A stretch of 64,000 nt of DNA, taken from the NCBI GenBank assembly GCA_902572075.1, contig CACGER010000001.1:104627-168626 (forward strand), written 5' to 3'. The translations under genes and the position numbers were made by a program. The stretch comes from an uncultured Prochlorococcus sp. Its GTDB lineage: Bacteria; Cyanobacteriota; Cyanobacteriia; PCC-6307; Cyanobiaceae. Below are positions 35,228 through 45,629 of this stretch, piece after piece. Under the pieces are notes generated by a model. It was not told the DNA's origin. It worked only from the letters and a program-made list of their open reading frames with translations, and ran no database searches. How positions within the stretch are numbered: position 1 is the first letter of the stretch; the number at the start of each line of letters is the position of its first letter.

Positions 35228-35275
35228 GATTACTGAAAACCTTATCTAAGTTAAACCAGTGTTTTCAGAGGAATA

Positions 35276-36661
35276 ATGACCAAAAATTTTAGGATTGAAA
35301 AAGATAGTATGGGAACAATAGAGGTTCCCATGGAAGCTTTGTGGGGTGCTCAAACACAAAGATCGATAATAAATTTTTCTATTGGAGAAGAATTAATTCC
35401 AATTGAGTTAATTTATTCACTGACCCTGATAAAAAAAGCTGCTTCAATTGCGAATTTCAATTTAGGTTTAATAGATAAAAGGAAAAAAGATTTGATTGTA
35501 GAGGCATGTACGGAAATACTTGATGGGCTTCACGATTCACAGTTTCCCTTAAAGGTTTGGCAAACAGGTAGTGGTACGCAAACAAATATGAATGTTAATG
35601 AGGTAATTTCAAATATTGCAGCTTTAAAAACTAATTCAGAGCTTGGTAGTCATCAACCAATTCATCCGAATGATGATGTAAATAAATCTCAGTCAACTAA
35701 TGACACTTTTCCTACCGCTATTCAAATATCTGTTGTTAATGAAATAATCAAAAATTTAGTTCCAACGATTAGAGAACTTACTAAGGTCCTTGACAAAAAA
35801 AGTGAAGAATGGGAAGACCTTATAAAGATAGGAAGAACCCATTTTCAAGATGCAGTTCCCCTTACTTTTGGGCAAGAAATATCGGGATGGTCAGGGCAAC
35901 TTAAAGATGCTGAGAATGCAATTATTATGAGTCTGAATGAATTGTATTTCTTACCTCTGGGAGGAACTGCGGTGGGTACAGGAATTAATTGTCCAAAAGG
36001 ATTTTGTGAAGAGTCTATAAAATCAATTTCCGATGATACTAATCTAATGTTCTATAAATCAAAAAATAATTTTTCTATCATGGCCTCGCATGATCGTCTT
36101 GCTCAAGTAATGAGTCAGATAAAAATATTAGCAGGTGCATTATTTAAAATTTCAAATGATATAAAAATCTTATCTTCTGGTCCAAGATCAGGAATATATG
36201 AACTAATTATTCCTCAAAATGAACCTGGAAGTTCTATTATGCCGGGCAAAGTGAATCCTACTCAATGCGAAGCCTTATCAATGGTTTGTACTCAGATAAT
36301 GGGTCTTGAATATGCAGTCTCAATGGCTAATTCTAGCGGCACTTTACAGATGAATGAATATAAGCCTCTTATTGGATTTAATATTCTCACAAGTTTAAAA
36401 TTACTTAAAAATGTAATAGAAAACTTCAGAACAAAATTAGTTGATGGGATGGAACCTAATCAAAAGAGAATGAAGTTAAATTTAGAAAATTCACTAATGT
36501 TGGTTACAGCCTTAGTGCCAAAAGTTGGTTATGAAAAAGCAGCTGAAATTGCAAACCTTGCCTTCAAAGAATCATTAAATTTAAAAGAGGCAACAATTAA
36601 ATTAGGTTATTTAAACGAAGATGAATTTGATGAAGCAATGAATATCAATTCAATGATTTGA
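35276..36661 (+). CDS. fumC: Fumarate hydratase class II
   Basis: GSSIMPGKVNPTQCEA; TGSGTQTNMNVNEVI. Confidence 0.97.
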   Translation: MTKNFRIEKDSMGTIEVPMEALWGAQTQRSIINFSIGEELIPIELIYSLTLIKKAASIANFNLGLIDKRKKDLIVEACTEILDGLHDSQFPLKVWQTGSGTQTNMNVNEVISNIAALKTNSELGSHQPIHPNDDVNKSQSTNDTFPTAIQISVVNEIIKNLVPTIRELTKVLDKKSEEWEDLIKIGRTHFQDAVPLTFGQEISGWSGQLKDAENAIIMSLNELYFLPLGGTAVGTGINCPKGFCEESIKSISDDTNLMFYKSKNNFSIMASHDRLAQVMSQIKILAGALFKISNDIKILSSGPRSGIYELIIPQNEPGSSIMPGKVNPTQCEALSMVCTQIMGLEYAVSMANSSGTLQMNEYKPLIGFNILTSLKLLKNVIENFRTKLVDGMEPNQKRMKLNLENSLMLVTALVPKVGYEKAAEIANLAFKESLNLKEATIKLGYLNEDEFDEAMNINSMI

Positions 36662-36671
36662 TTAAAAAAAT

Positions 36672-39398
36672 TTAAAAATTATTGTCAATTCTTTTTGTCG
36701 CAGGATTAATATCTTCAGAGACTTTAATAAGATCATTAGATTCAGAAACGGGAAAACGATTAATAGCTTTTAATGCTAACTTAGCTTTGCTTTTTAATTT
36801 ATTACTTACACCTATACAGTATTGCACTTGAGAAAGGACATCAATTGATCTTCTAATAATCCTCACTACATCACCTTCGTCTAATGAAGTATTAAAAACC
36901 AAATCTTTCCATTTTTTTCCTCTTGCCCATTCAGAAATAATTCCAGTCAACTCTGTTTCTAAATAGATAGGAATTTCAATATGAAACTTATTTTGTTGAA
37001 AAGAGACTAATTTTCTTAAACCATCTAATTCATTAAAAACATCTATTACCTTTGAAGAAGGCTTGAGATTACACCAAAGATTAGGCCTCTTTACATCAAC
37101 ACATATGGCTTGAATAATTGCAGCTAACTCAGGAGGATCTAAATCGTCTAAATAACCACTAACTAAAACAAGACCAATCCATAATTCATTTTCACTTCTT
37201 ATTGCACCAACAGTTTGTCCAACTTCTGTCAATTCCAAATCATTTAAACAACCAAAATGATTCAAAATTTTAATCAAATCAGTAAAAGTTCTCCAGTTAT
37301 GATTTTCTTTATCCTCAAGAAGTTTTTTTCTAATATTTATTTCTTGTTCAACATCAATAATTCTTTTTCTATATTTCTTTAATTTCTTTGAGTCTCCAAA
37401 TCTGTGTGCAGGATGATCAGTAACTGTTTCTTCTAAATTATTAATTTGTTGCTTTTGAGCTAAAACTTCCGTTGTCAAATCATATTGTGGAGTTTGTAAA
37501 TCATTTTTTTTAGAAACTTCTAAAATTCGATCCGCATAACACTGCGACATATCATCTCCCCTAAATACCTCTCCAGAAAAATACATCTTTGGCACTTCAA
37601 GTCCCAAGACATCAATTGCATCCAAATCATTAAAAATACTAACTATGTATGAGGGTTTTATAAGAATAAATAAATTATCAATTGTCAAACACAATAAACT
37701 CTTAATTTTTTGGGATTCATATATTTTCTTACAAATCAATCCTGGAACAATTTTTCTTTTAACTTGAGGAGCTTTGATTGAAATTAAGCTTCCATCTTTA
37801 ATATATGGAAGTGCATTGGTTATCTCTTCTGATAATTTTTCTGCTGATTGTTTTTCTAAAATTTTCAAGAGTCTTCTCTCTTCTTTAAGACGATTTTTTA
37901 ACTTTTCGTATGCATCAAAATCTTTCCATGAAACTTTAGATGTAATTTTTTTTAACTCAACTAAATCCTTATCTAAATTTTCAAGAATTATATTCTCACC
38001 TGATGATTCTTCTAAATATAAAAAACTACCAAAACTTCTTTTTATTAATTCTTTAGACTTCTCTAAAGTATAATTTTGCAAAAGATTAAGTACCATTCCA
38101 TAGCTTGGAGTGAATTGACTTTCTAAAGCATTTGGTTTGCTTATAGCCAGTGCACTTGCTTCTTTGGCACCTTCGAATCTTGTTTGTAATGTAACGACAT
38201 ATCCATGGGTATCTTTTCCTCTTCTTCCAGCTCTTCCTGACATTTGTAAAAATTCACTGCTAAATAATAATCTATGACCATCTTCTGTCCTTTTTGATAA
38301 AGAAGAAATAACAGTTGTTCTTGCGGGCATATTTATTCCTGCAGCAAGAGTTTCAGTCGCAAAAACAACTTTTATTAAACCTTGCTGAAATAATTCCTCA
38401 ACCAATTCTTTCCATGCAGGCAATAATCCAGCATGATGAGATGCAATACCGCGTTTTAATGCCTCACATTGAGATTTATCTTTAATTGCTTCCTGATTAT
38501 TTTTAAGATAAACATCTAATTTTTGGGATATCATACTTGCTTCTGAATAACTTAATAAAGTTAAATCTTTTATATTCTCAATAGCCTTGTCACATCCTCT
38601 TCTACTAAAAATAAAATAAATAGCTGGCAACATATTTCGTTCAGCTAGTTTCGAGATCACAAAGCCAATTGAGGGAGACTTTGGTTGCATTATCCTACCC
38701 ACTTTTCCTCTTATTTTCTGCCCTTTAGGAGCCCTCCAAATCTTACAGTTTGGATGAATTCCATTAGCTTTATTATTTAAAAGTGGATGGAGACCTTTAA
38801 CACTACAAAAAATAAAATCAAGTGGTACTGGTCTCTTATCACTATTAATTAGTACTGTGGGGCCATGAACTTTTTCTATCCAATTTTGCAATTGATCTGA
38901 ATTGGCTATTGTTGCTGATAGAGCTATTATTTGAGTTCTAGTAGGGCAATGGATTATAGTTTCTTCCCAAACTGTACCTCTTTGGGGGTCATTCATATAA
39001 TGACATTCATCAAGAATTACAGATTCTAAATTTTCTAAGGGATCATCAAATTCATCAAATTCGCCATAAAGCATGTTCCTAAAAATCTCAGTCGTCATGA
39101 CTAAGATTGGTGCTTCTCTATTTATGCTTATATCTCCAGTTAAAAGGCCAACTTTATTCTCACCATATTGATTAGCAAAATCTCTAAACTTTTGGTTTGA
39201 TAGGGCCTTTAAAGGTGTTGTATAAAAAACTCTGCTGTCATGAGATAAGCCTCTATATATAGCAAATTCACCTATCAATGTTTTACCCGAACCTGTTGGT
39301 GCTGTTAAAACAACAGAATTTCCGCTATTAATAGCTCGTATTGCTTCTAATTGGAAATCATCTAGCGGAAAGGGGAAATATTCCTCTAAATTAAGCAA
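36672..39398 (-). CDS. Ski2/Mtr4-like DEAD/DEAH-box helicase
   Basis: APTGSGKT, DECHYM, SATIAN, QMSGRAGRRGKD; 908 aa. Confidence 0.93.
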   Translation of the reverse strand: MLNLEEYFPFPLDDFQLEAIRAINSGNSVVLTAPTGSGKTLIGEFAIYRGLSHDSRVFYTTPLKALSNQKFRDFANQYGENKVGLLTGDISINREAPILVMTTEIFRNMLYGEFDEFDDPLENLESVILDECHYMNDPQRGTVWEETIIHCPTRTQIIALSATIANSDQLQNWIEKVHGPTVLINSDKRPVPLDFIFCSVKGLHPLLNNKANGIHPNCKIWRAPKGQKIRGKVGRIMQPKSPSIGFVISKLAERNMLPAIYFIFSRRGCDKAIENIKDLTLLSYSEASMISQKLDVYLKNNQEAIKDKSQCEALKRGIASHHAGLLPAWKELVEELFQQGLIKVVFATETLAAGINMPARTTVISSLSKRTEDGHRLLFSSEFLQMSGRAGRRGKDTHGYVVTLQTRFEGAKEASALAISKPNALESQFTPSYGMVLNLLQNYTLEKSKELIKRSFGSFLYLEESSGENIILENLDKDLVELKKITSKVSWKDFDAYEKLKNRLKEERRLLKILEKQSAEKLSEEITNALPYIKDGSLISIKAPQVKRKIVPGLICKKIYESQKIKSLLCLTIDNLFILIKPSYIVSIFNDLDAIDVLGLEVPKMYFSGEVFRGDDMSQCYADRILEVSKKNDLQTPQYDLTTEVLAQKQQINNLEETVTDHPAHRFGDSKKLKKYRKRIIDVEQEINIRKKLLEDKENHNWRTFTDLIKILNHFGCLNDLELTEVGQTVGAIRSENELWIGLVLVSGYLDDLDPPELAAIIQAICVDVKRPNLWCNLKPSSKVIDVFNELDGLRKLVSFQQNKFHIEIPIYLETELTGIISEWARGKKWKDLVFNTSLDEGDVVRIIRRSIDVLSQVQYCIGVSNKLKSKAKLALKAINRFPVSESNDLIKVSEDINPATKRIDNNF

Positions 39399-39537
39399 TA
39401 ATTGTGATTGAAGAGAGGATGAGTTAACTTCTTAATATATGATCTATATAGATATTAATAAACAAAAAATACCTTGCAAACTTTAATAGTAAATCTAAAT
39501 CTTTTTAATTAAATCCACTATATTTTATTTTGCCAAA

Positions 39538-40677
39538 ATGAAAAAAGTAAAAATACCAAAAAATAGAATCCGTAAATTAAAAACATTTTCTTTAGGTAAA
39601 AAATCCTTCGAACTTCTAAGTTTAAATTCGCAAAATAAAAAACTTATAGACTTATGCAGTAATGATTATTTTGGATTAAGCAGGGACAAGGATTTAATAA
39701 AAGCTGCTTACGCAATAAGCTTATTAGAAGGCATTGGTTCAGGAAGCTCTAGGTTTATTACAGGTTCAAGACCAATACATAAATTATTAGAGACAGAACT
39801 TGCCAAGTGGCTTGATCAAGAGAAAGTATTACTTTTCCCAAGCGGATTTCAAGCAAATATAGCCGCTATCCAAGCTTTAGCAAACAGAAATAGTATCGTA
39901 ATAGCAGATAAATTGATCCATAACTCTTTGTTGGTTGGAGTCAAAGCTGCTCAAGCAAAGCTAGTTAGATTCTCACACAATAATTTAAAAGATTTAGAAG
40001 ATAAGATTATTAAATCCAACCCCACCAAAAATTCCATTTTAGTTGTTGTTGAATCCCTTTATAGCATGGAGGGGTCAATTGCTCCGCTCAGAGAAATAAC
40101 AGAAATTTGCAAAAAAAATAGTGTTCAATTATTAGTTGACGAAGCTCATGCAATTGGGATCTTGGGCCCTGAAGGCAGGGGTTTAAGTTTTAATTGTCGT
40201 TCTGACATAACTATGATAACTGGAACTTTTGGAAAAGCATTTGGAAGCGGTGGAGCTTTCATAGCTTCCAATTCAGAAATTGGAGAATATCTTATCCAAA
40301 CAAGTGGTGCATTTAGGTATACAACCGCATTAGCGCCATCTTTGGCTGCTGGGGCACTAGAGGGTTTAAAAAAAATTTTAGAAAATAAAGAATGGGGTAA
40401 TGATTTGTTATCTTCTGCGAATGTATGGAAAGATGAAATTATTAAAAATTTTAGTTTTCCAGTTCAGGGAGAGTCTCACATTTTATCAATTATTGTTGGC
40501 CAAGAAGAGAAAGCAATTTATCTACAAAAATATCTCGAAGAAAATGGGTTTTTAGCAATTGCGATAAGACCTCCAACTGTTCCAGTTGGGCAATCAAGAA
40601 TCAGAATAACAATACGAAGAAACTTAGATTTTAATCTGCTAAAAAATTTCATTGCAGTATTAAAAGAGTTTAAATGA
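39538..40677 (+). CDS. bioF: 8-amino-7-oxononanoate synthase
   Basis: GSGSSRFITGSRPIHKLLE; DEAHAIGILGPEGRG; GTFGKAFGSGGAF. Confidence 0.95.
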   Translation: MKKVKIPKNRIRKLKTFSLGKKSFELLSLNSQNKKLIDLCSNDYFGLSRDKDLIKAAYAISLLEGIGSGSSRFITGSRPIHKLLETELAKWLDQEKVLLFPSGFQANIAAIQALANRNSIVIADKLIHNSLLVGVKAAQAKLVRFSHNNLKDLEDKIIKSNPTKNSILVVVESLYSMEGSIAPLREITEICKKNSVQLLVDEAHAIGILGPEGRGLSFNCRSDITMITGTFGKAFGSGGAFIASNSEIGEYLIQTSGAFRYTTALAPSLAAGALEGLKKILENKEWGNDLLSSANVWKDEIIKNFSFPVQGESHILSIIVGQEEKAIYLQKYLEENGFLAIAIRPPTVPVGQSRIRITIRRNLDFNLLKNFIAVLKEFK

Positions 40678-41378
40678 AACAAATTATTACTCAACATGGG
40701 TGGGGACTAAATAAATATTTCTGGGATGATTATAAAGTTGATTTTTTAAATAATAATTGGCATTGGCAAGATAATGAAAGGGGCTATTTTTCTAAAAATA
40801 ATTATCAAGCAAAATGGATTAAAAGCCAATCTAAAAAAGAAATCAGAATGACTTTATGCCATTCATTTGGTTTTCATTTAATGCCAAAAAAAATTTTAAA
40901 AGAAGCAACTCATATTGTTCTTATAAATTCTTTTAATAATTTTCTTCCTTTAAGTAATAAAAGAAACTTTATTTTGAGGTCTCTAAAAAGAATGGAAACA
41001 AAAATCATAAAAGATGAACCTAAGGATATGTTGAAAGAATTTATATATAGATCATTTATGCCAAATCATATGAATAATAGTTTTAAAAATAACTTTTATA
41101 AAAGTCTAGAGAGTTTAAATAAAACTCTTCTTTTAAGTGATTTAAAAGAACTTTACATCAATAGAGATTTTCCAGTATTTTTAAGAAAAGATTGCAAAAT
41201 TATTTTTATAAAATCAGAAAATGATTTGATTCTTGACAACGAATCAAATAATAACTTTTTAGATTTCTTAAATAAAACACTTGAAAGGAAGCCAATTTTA
41301 ATTAAATTAGCTCAACAAGGCCATTGCTTGAATAATTTAAATTTATACGAGATCTTACGTAATACACTTAACGATTGA
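40674..41378 (+). CDS. bioK: Probable pimeloyl-ACP methyl ester esterase, BioK/BioG-like
   Basis: HGWG start, nucleophile-type CHSFG, late QGHCLN histidine, between bioF and bioC. Named from operon context. Confidence 0.55.
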   Translation: MKQIITQHGWGLNKYFWDDYKVDFLNNNWHWQDNERGYFSKNNYQAKWIKSQSKKEIRMTLCHSFGFHLMPKKILKEATHIVLINSFNNFLPLSNKRNFILRSLKRMETKIIKDEPKDMLKEFIYRSFMPNHMNNSFKNNFYKSLESLNKTLLLSDLKELYINRDFPVFLRKDCKIIFIKSENDLILDNESNNNFLDFLNKTLERKPILIKLAQQGHCLNNLNLYEILRNTLND

Positions 41379-41379
41379 A

Positions 41380-42138
41380 ATGGATAGTAAAAAGTGGAAT
41401 GAGAAAATACAAAATAATTTCAATGATGCTGCATATCGGTATTTAGAGCATTCAAATATACAGAAATTTTTTGCAAAAAAGATTGTTCATCTTATCAAAG
41501 AATTAAATCCCAAAAAAAAAGGTGAATGGATAGATCTAGGATCAGGACCAGGACTATTAGCAGATGAAATAGAAAAAATTTCTTCCCAAAAAGTATCCAG
41601 AATTGATTTCAGCAAGAAAATGCTTTTTGAGAATAAATTATCTAGAAAAAAAATTTTATGGGATTTGAATTATGATTTACCTTCTGAAATAAATAACTGT
41701 TCTCTATTAGCATCTAACTTTTGCATACATTGGTTAAACAACCCAGAAAAGATAATAAAAAATTGGTTTAGCAAATTAACACCTGGAGGTTTTTTAATCA
41801 TTTCATATCCAACAAAAGATTGTTTTCCTGAATGGAAAGATACTTGTAAAAAAATTGATATTGAATATAGTGGTCTTAATTTCCTTTGCTCTAAAGAATT
41901 ATTAAAAGATTTCAAATCAACTGAAATTCATTATTCAAAACAGTTTAATTATCTTGAAAATTTTGAAGATGTATATAAACTTTTTAGAAGCATTAAAAAT
42001 GTAGGAGCACAATCAACAAATTGTAAACGCAAAACAGTGAGAGAGTTAAAGGAAATTCAAAAGTTTTGGCCAAAGAATTACAATAATACAGTGAACCTTT
42101 CATGGCAAATTGAGATTCAAATCATAAAAAAATTATGA
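41380..42138 (+). CDS. bioC: Malonyl-ACP O-methyltransferase
   Basis: SAM-binding WIDLGSGPGLLADEIE; operon position. Confidence 0.85.
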   Translation: MDSKKWNEKIQNNFNDAAYRYLEHSNIQKFFAKKIVHLIKELNPKKKGEWIDLGSGPGLLADEIEKISSQKVSRIDFSKKMLFENKLSRKKILWDLNYDLPSEINNCSLLASNFCIHWLNNPEKIIKNWFSKLTPGGFLIISYPTKDCFPEWKDTCKKIDIEYSGLNFLCSKELLKDFKSTEIHYSKQFNYLENFEDVYKLFRSIKNVGAQSTNCKRKTVRELKEIQKFWPKNYNNTVNLSWQIEIQIIKKL

Positions 42139-42800
42139 GTAGTCACAAAAATATTTTCAAATTTATAATTTGTGGAACAGATACTGATATTGGGAAAACT
42201 TTAATAAGCTCTTTTTTCGTTAAAGGATTAAATTCCTTTTATTGGAAACCTATTCAAAGTGGGATTGAATCACAAACTGATAGTCAAACTGTTGAAAAAC
42301 TTACACAAGTAAGTAAAGAGAAAATAATCAAAGAAGCTTATGTCTTTACAAAACCTCTATCTCCGCATTGGGCTGCTGAAATAGATCAAAAAGTTATTAA
42401 CTTTGACAAGTTGAGATTGCCAAAAGTGCAAGGCTCACTAATTATAGAAACTGCAGGTGGTTTAATGGTTCCAATAACACGCAATTTTTTGCAAATAGAT
42501 CAAATAAAAGAATGGAATCTTCCGGTAATACTTGTATGTAAGAGTTCACTTGGCACTCTTAACCATACCCTGCTTAGTATTGAGGCCTTAAAACGAAGAA
42601 ATATTAAGATTTTAGGTTTAGTAGTCAATGGCGAAAAACACCTAGATAATCCAAAAACTCTAGTTGATTTTAGTGGTATCCCTTTAATTGCTGAATTTCC
42701 TTACATAAAAAAAATGGACTCAAATAATTTAGATATACTATGGAAAGAACTAGACATCAAGAATAAATTGATCTCACTATTAAACTCAAAAATCAGTTAA
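42135..42800 (+). CDS. bioD: Dethiobiotin synthetase
   Basis: CGTDTDIGKTLISS; ETAGGLMVPI. Confidence 0.93.
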   Translation: MSSHKNIFKFIICGTDTDIGKTLISSFFVKGLNSFYWKPIQSGIESQTDSQTVEKLTQVSKEKIIKEAYVFTKPLSPHWAAEIDQKVINFDKLRLPKVQGSLIIETAGGLMVPITRNFLQIDQIKEWNLPVILVCKSSLGTLNHTLLSIEALKRRNIKILGLVVNGEKHLDNPKTLVDFSGIPLIAEFPYIKKMDSNNLDILWKELDIKNKLISLLNSKIS

Positions 42801-44102
42801 ATGAAATCTTTGGATTCAAAAACTCCAAATCAAGATTGGCACCCAAATATTTGGCCACCTTTTACGCAAATCAATAAAAGCAAACCGCAGATAGAAGTGA
42901 CTCATGGTAAAGATGCCCTCCTATTTACTAAAAATCCTGAAAAAGAACTAATAGATGCAATTAGTAGTTGGTGGGTAACTCTTCATGGTCATAGTAACGA
43001 ATATATTGCGGATGCCATTTTTGATCAATCAAAAAAACTTGAGCAAGTTATATTTGCTGATTTCTTACATCCACAGGCAAAAAAGTTAGCGGAAAGACTT
43101 AGTAAATTAACAAAACTAGAAAGATTATTCTTTTCTGATAATGGCTCTACTGCAGTGGAAGTCGCTTTAAAAATTGCCTTCCAATCATGGCAAAATAGAG
43201 GAGAGACGAGAACTCAAATAGTAGCTTTTGATGGCGCCTATCATGGTGATACATTTGGCGCTATGGCTCTAGGTGAAAGAAATATTTTTAATGAGAATTT
43301 CGATAATCTTATGTTCCCAGTTAGAAGAGTCCCATGGCCTTCAACTTGGATGAACGATGAAGAAGTAGAAAATAAAGAAAATAAGGCGATCCAAAAATTA
43401 GAAACTCTACTTAAAACTCCCACAGTTGCAGTAATCCTTGAGCCACTTGTTCAAGGAGCAGGAGGGATGAATATGGTTAGGCCTCAGTTTATAAAAAAAG
43501 TTTCAGAAATTATAAAAAATAATAATTCTTTGTTAATTGCCGATGAAGTATTGACTGGGTTTGGAAGATGTGGAACCCTTTTTGCTTTTCAAAAGGCACA
43601 AATCATTCCTGATTTAATAAGTATTTCAAAAGGTTTAACTGGTGGATTTTTACCGATGGGAATAACTTTATGTAAAGAAAAAATTTTTCAATCCTTTATT
43701 GACGATTCCCCAAGAAAAACTTTTTGGCATGGACATAGTTTTACTGCTAATCCTTTAGGTTGTGCTGCAGCAAACGCTAGCCTTGATTTATTAGAAAAAG
43801 AACCACAAAAATACCTTTCATTTGAAGAAAAACATTTATCTCATCTAAGTAAATTTAAAAACCTACCTTATATAAAGAAGTTAAGGGTATCCGGCACAAT
43901 TACTGCCTTCGATTTAGATATTGGGAACAAAAAAGGTTATTTCAATAATATTGGGAAAGAAATAAAGAGTCTTGCAATGGAGCAAGGTTTATTCATTAGG
44001 CCCCTCGGGAATGTTATTTACCTTTTGCCGCCTCTCTGTATAACGGATGATCAATTAGGTGAAAGTTACTGGATAATAAGGCAAATTTTAGAAAATCTTT
44101 AG
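42801..44102 (+). CDS. bioA: Adenosylmethionine-8-amino-7-oxononanoate aminotransferase
   Basis: WWVTLHGHSNEYIADA; DEVLTGFGRCGTLFAFQ. Confidence 0.95.
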   Translation: MKSLDSKTPNQDWHPNIWPPFTQINKSKPQIEVTHGKDALLFTKNPEKELIDAISSWWVTLHGHSNEYIADAIFDQSKKLEQVIFADFLHPQAKKLAERLSKLTKLERLFFSDNGSTAVEVALKIAFQSWQNRGETRTQIVAFDGAYHGDTFGAMALGERNIFNENFDNLMFPVRRVPWPSTWMNDEEVENKENKAIQKLETLLKTPTVAVILEPLVQGAGGMNMVRPQFIKKVSEIIKNNNSLLIADEVLTGFGRCGTLFAFQKAQIIPDLISISKGLTGGFLPMGITLCKEKIFQSFIDDSPRKTFWHGHSFTANPLGCAAANASLDLLEKEPQKYLSFEEKHLSHLSKFKNLPYIKKLRVSGTITAFDLDIGNKKGYFNNIGKEIKSLAMEQGLFIRPLGNVIYLLPPLCITDDQLGESYWIIRQILENL

Positions 44103-44110
44103 ATAGAAGC

Positions 44111-44368
44111 TTAAGGTCCCTGCAGTATTGCATTTTCCACATCTTCTCTATTAATGCAGTAGGAAAATAGTCTTTTGGTTTCTTGTCCTTCACTTTCCCA
44201 AATAACACTTAAATCTTCTTGTTCAAAAATAATAGTTGCATTCCAATTTGAAAGTAACAGATACCATTTAGATGGATTATTAATATCCTTAACAGCTCCT
44301 AAATCAGTTAGCCACAATTCCAACGATTGCAGTGAATTTTGATTGATAGGTTTTTTAGAGGAATTCAC
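44111..44368 (-). CDS. DUF3143 family protein
   Basis: SLELWLTDLGAVKDINNPSKWYLLLSNWNATIIFEQEDLSVIW; next to a J-domain gene. Confidence 0.75.
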   Translation of the reverse strand: MNSSKKPINQNSLQSLELWLTDLGAVKDINNPSKWYLLLSNWNATIIFEQEDLSVIWESEGQETKRLFSYCINREDVENAILQGP

Positions 44369-44384
44369 AGACTTTTTTTAAAAA

Positions 44385-44825
44385 TTATTTAATTAGCCAT
44401 AGCGGTATTGTCTCTAATTCTTTTCCAGTAAAAGAAGCAATAAAAATTGAACCAATTAAACTTATAGAAATGATGATAATTAAAAGAAACAACGAAAACA
44501 ATTCTCCATTCGAAAAAGGTCTTCTATTTCCTATTAAATTTTGATTATTAGAATCGATTACTAAATTATTTAAAACGTTAGTATTATTTGTAATCTTAGA
44601 GTTTTCTTTTAGTTTGTCATCATATATTTTCCTTAAATTACTATTATTTAAATGTTCATAAGCTTCAAGAACTTCTTGAAATTTACTTTTAGCAACATCT
44701 ATTTCTAATGAAGTTGTATCGGGATGCAACTCAATAGAAAGTTTACAAAATGCCTTTCTTAATTCATGATTGGATGCATTTTCATTTACACCTAAAATTT
44801 TGTAATAGGAAGTTTCCCCTTTCAA
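44385..44825 (-). CDS. J-domain protein with C-terminal TM segment
   Basis: YYKILGVNENASNHELRKAFCKLSIELHPDT; hydrophobic C-terminal helix. Confidence 0.88.
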   Translation of the reverse strand: MKGETSYYKILGVNENASNHELRKAFCKLSIELHPDTTSLEIDVAKSKFQEVLEAYEHLNNSNLRKIYDDKLKENSKITNNTNVLNNLVIDSNNQNLIGNRRPFSNGELFSLFLLIIIISISLIGSIFIASFTGKELETIPLWLIK

Positions 44826-44913
44826 AATAATCTTTTATTAATACTGTAATTCTAATAAATTTTTAATAAATAGAATGTATTTAATGGATGGTTAAAATTC
44901 ATATTATAACGAA

Positions 44914-45627
44914 ATGAGAAAACAAAACATTCCAGAAGAAATTCTTTCCTTAATAAATGAAGAAGAAATAAATTTATTTCAAGAGTTACAAATTAAAATT
45001 AAAGAATTAAATAATAAGATCAATCTCACAAGATTAACTGATGGTGATGATTATTGGGTATCTCAAGTTTTTGACAGCATTTGGCCATTCAAAGCTTTCA
45101 CGAATATTAATTTTGATAATAAAAAATTTTTAGATATTGGATCAGGCTGTGGCTTTCCGGGTTTAGCTTATGCAATAACTCATCCTAATTCTGAGATATA
45201 CCTAATTGATTCTTTGAAAAAGAAAACAGATGCAATAAAAATTTTAGTTGAGCAGATCAATTTCAAAAACAATATTCATGTAATCAATGATCGTGTTGAG
45301 AATTTAGCCCACCAATCGTCAATGAGAAATAATTTTAATATTGCAACAACTAGAGCGGTTAGTAATCCATCAACGGTTTCAGAATATATACTACCAATGT
45401 TAAAAAAAGAAGGGTTTGGAGTTTTATATTGTGGCAAATGGACGAATCAAGAAAGCAAAAATCTAGATAAAACTTTAGAAATATTAGAAGGGAAAGTAAA
45501 AGATAAAAAAGAGATCCTATTACCAAGAAATAAAGGCACCCGAAATATTATTCTTATTCAACCAAATAATTTTTGTCCTGAAATTTACCCAAGAAAAGTT
45601 GGCAAACCTGAAAAAAATCCATTATGA
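44914..45627 (+). CDS. rsmG: 16S rRNA (guanine(527)-N(7))-methyltransferase
   Basis: FLDIGSGCGFPGLAYAI; NLTRLTDGDDYWVSQVFDSI. Confidence 0.92.
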   Translation: MRKQNIPEEILSLINEEEINLFQELQIKIKELNNKINLTRLTDGDDYWVSQVFDSIWPFKAFTNINFDNKKFLDIGSGCGFPGLAYAITHPNSEIYLIDSLKKKTDAIKILVEQINFKNNIHVINDRVENLAHQSSMRNNFNIATTRAVSNPSTVSEYILPMLKKEGFGVLYCGKWTNQESKNLDKTLEILEGKVKDKKEILLPRNKGTRNIILIQPNNFCPEIYPRKVGKPEKNPL

Positions 45628-45629
45628 AA

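Noticed and set aside
44014-44208. 64-aa minus ORF spanning the bioA end and DUF3143
   Set aside because: Overlaps two better-supported genes in other frames.
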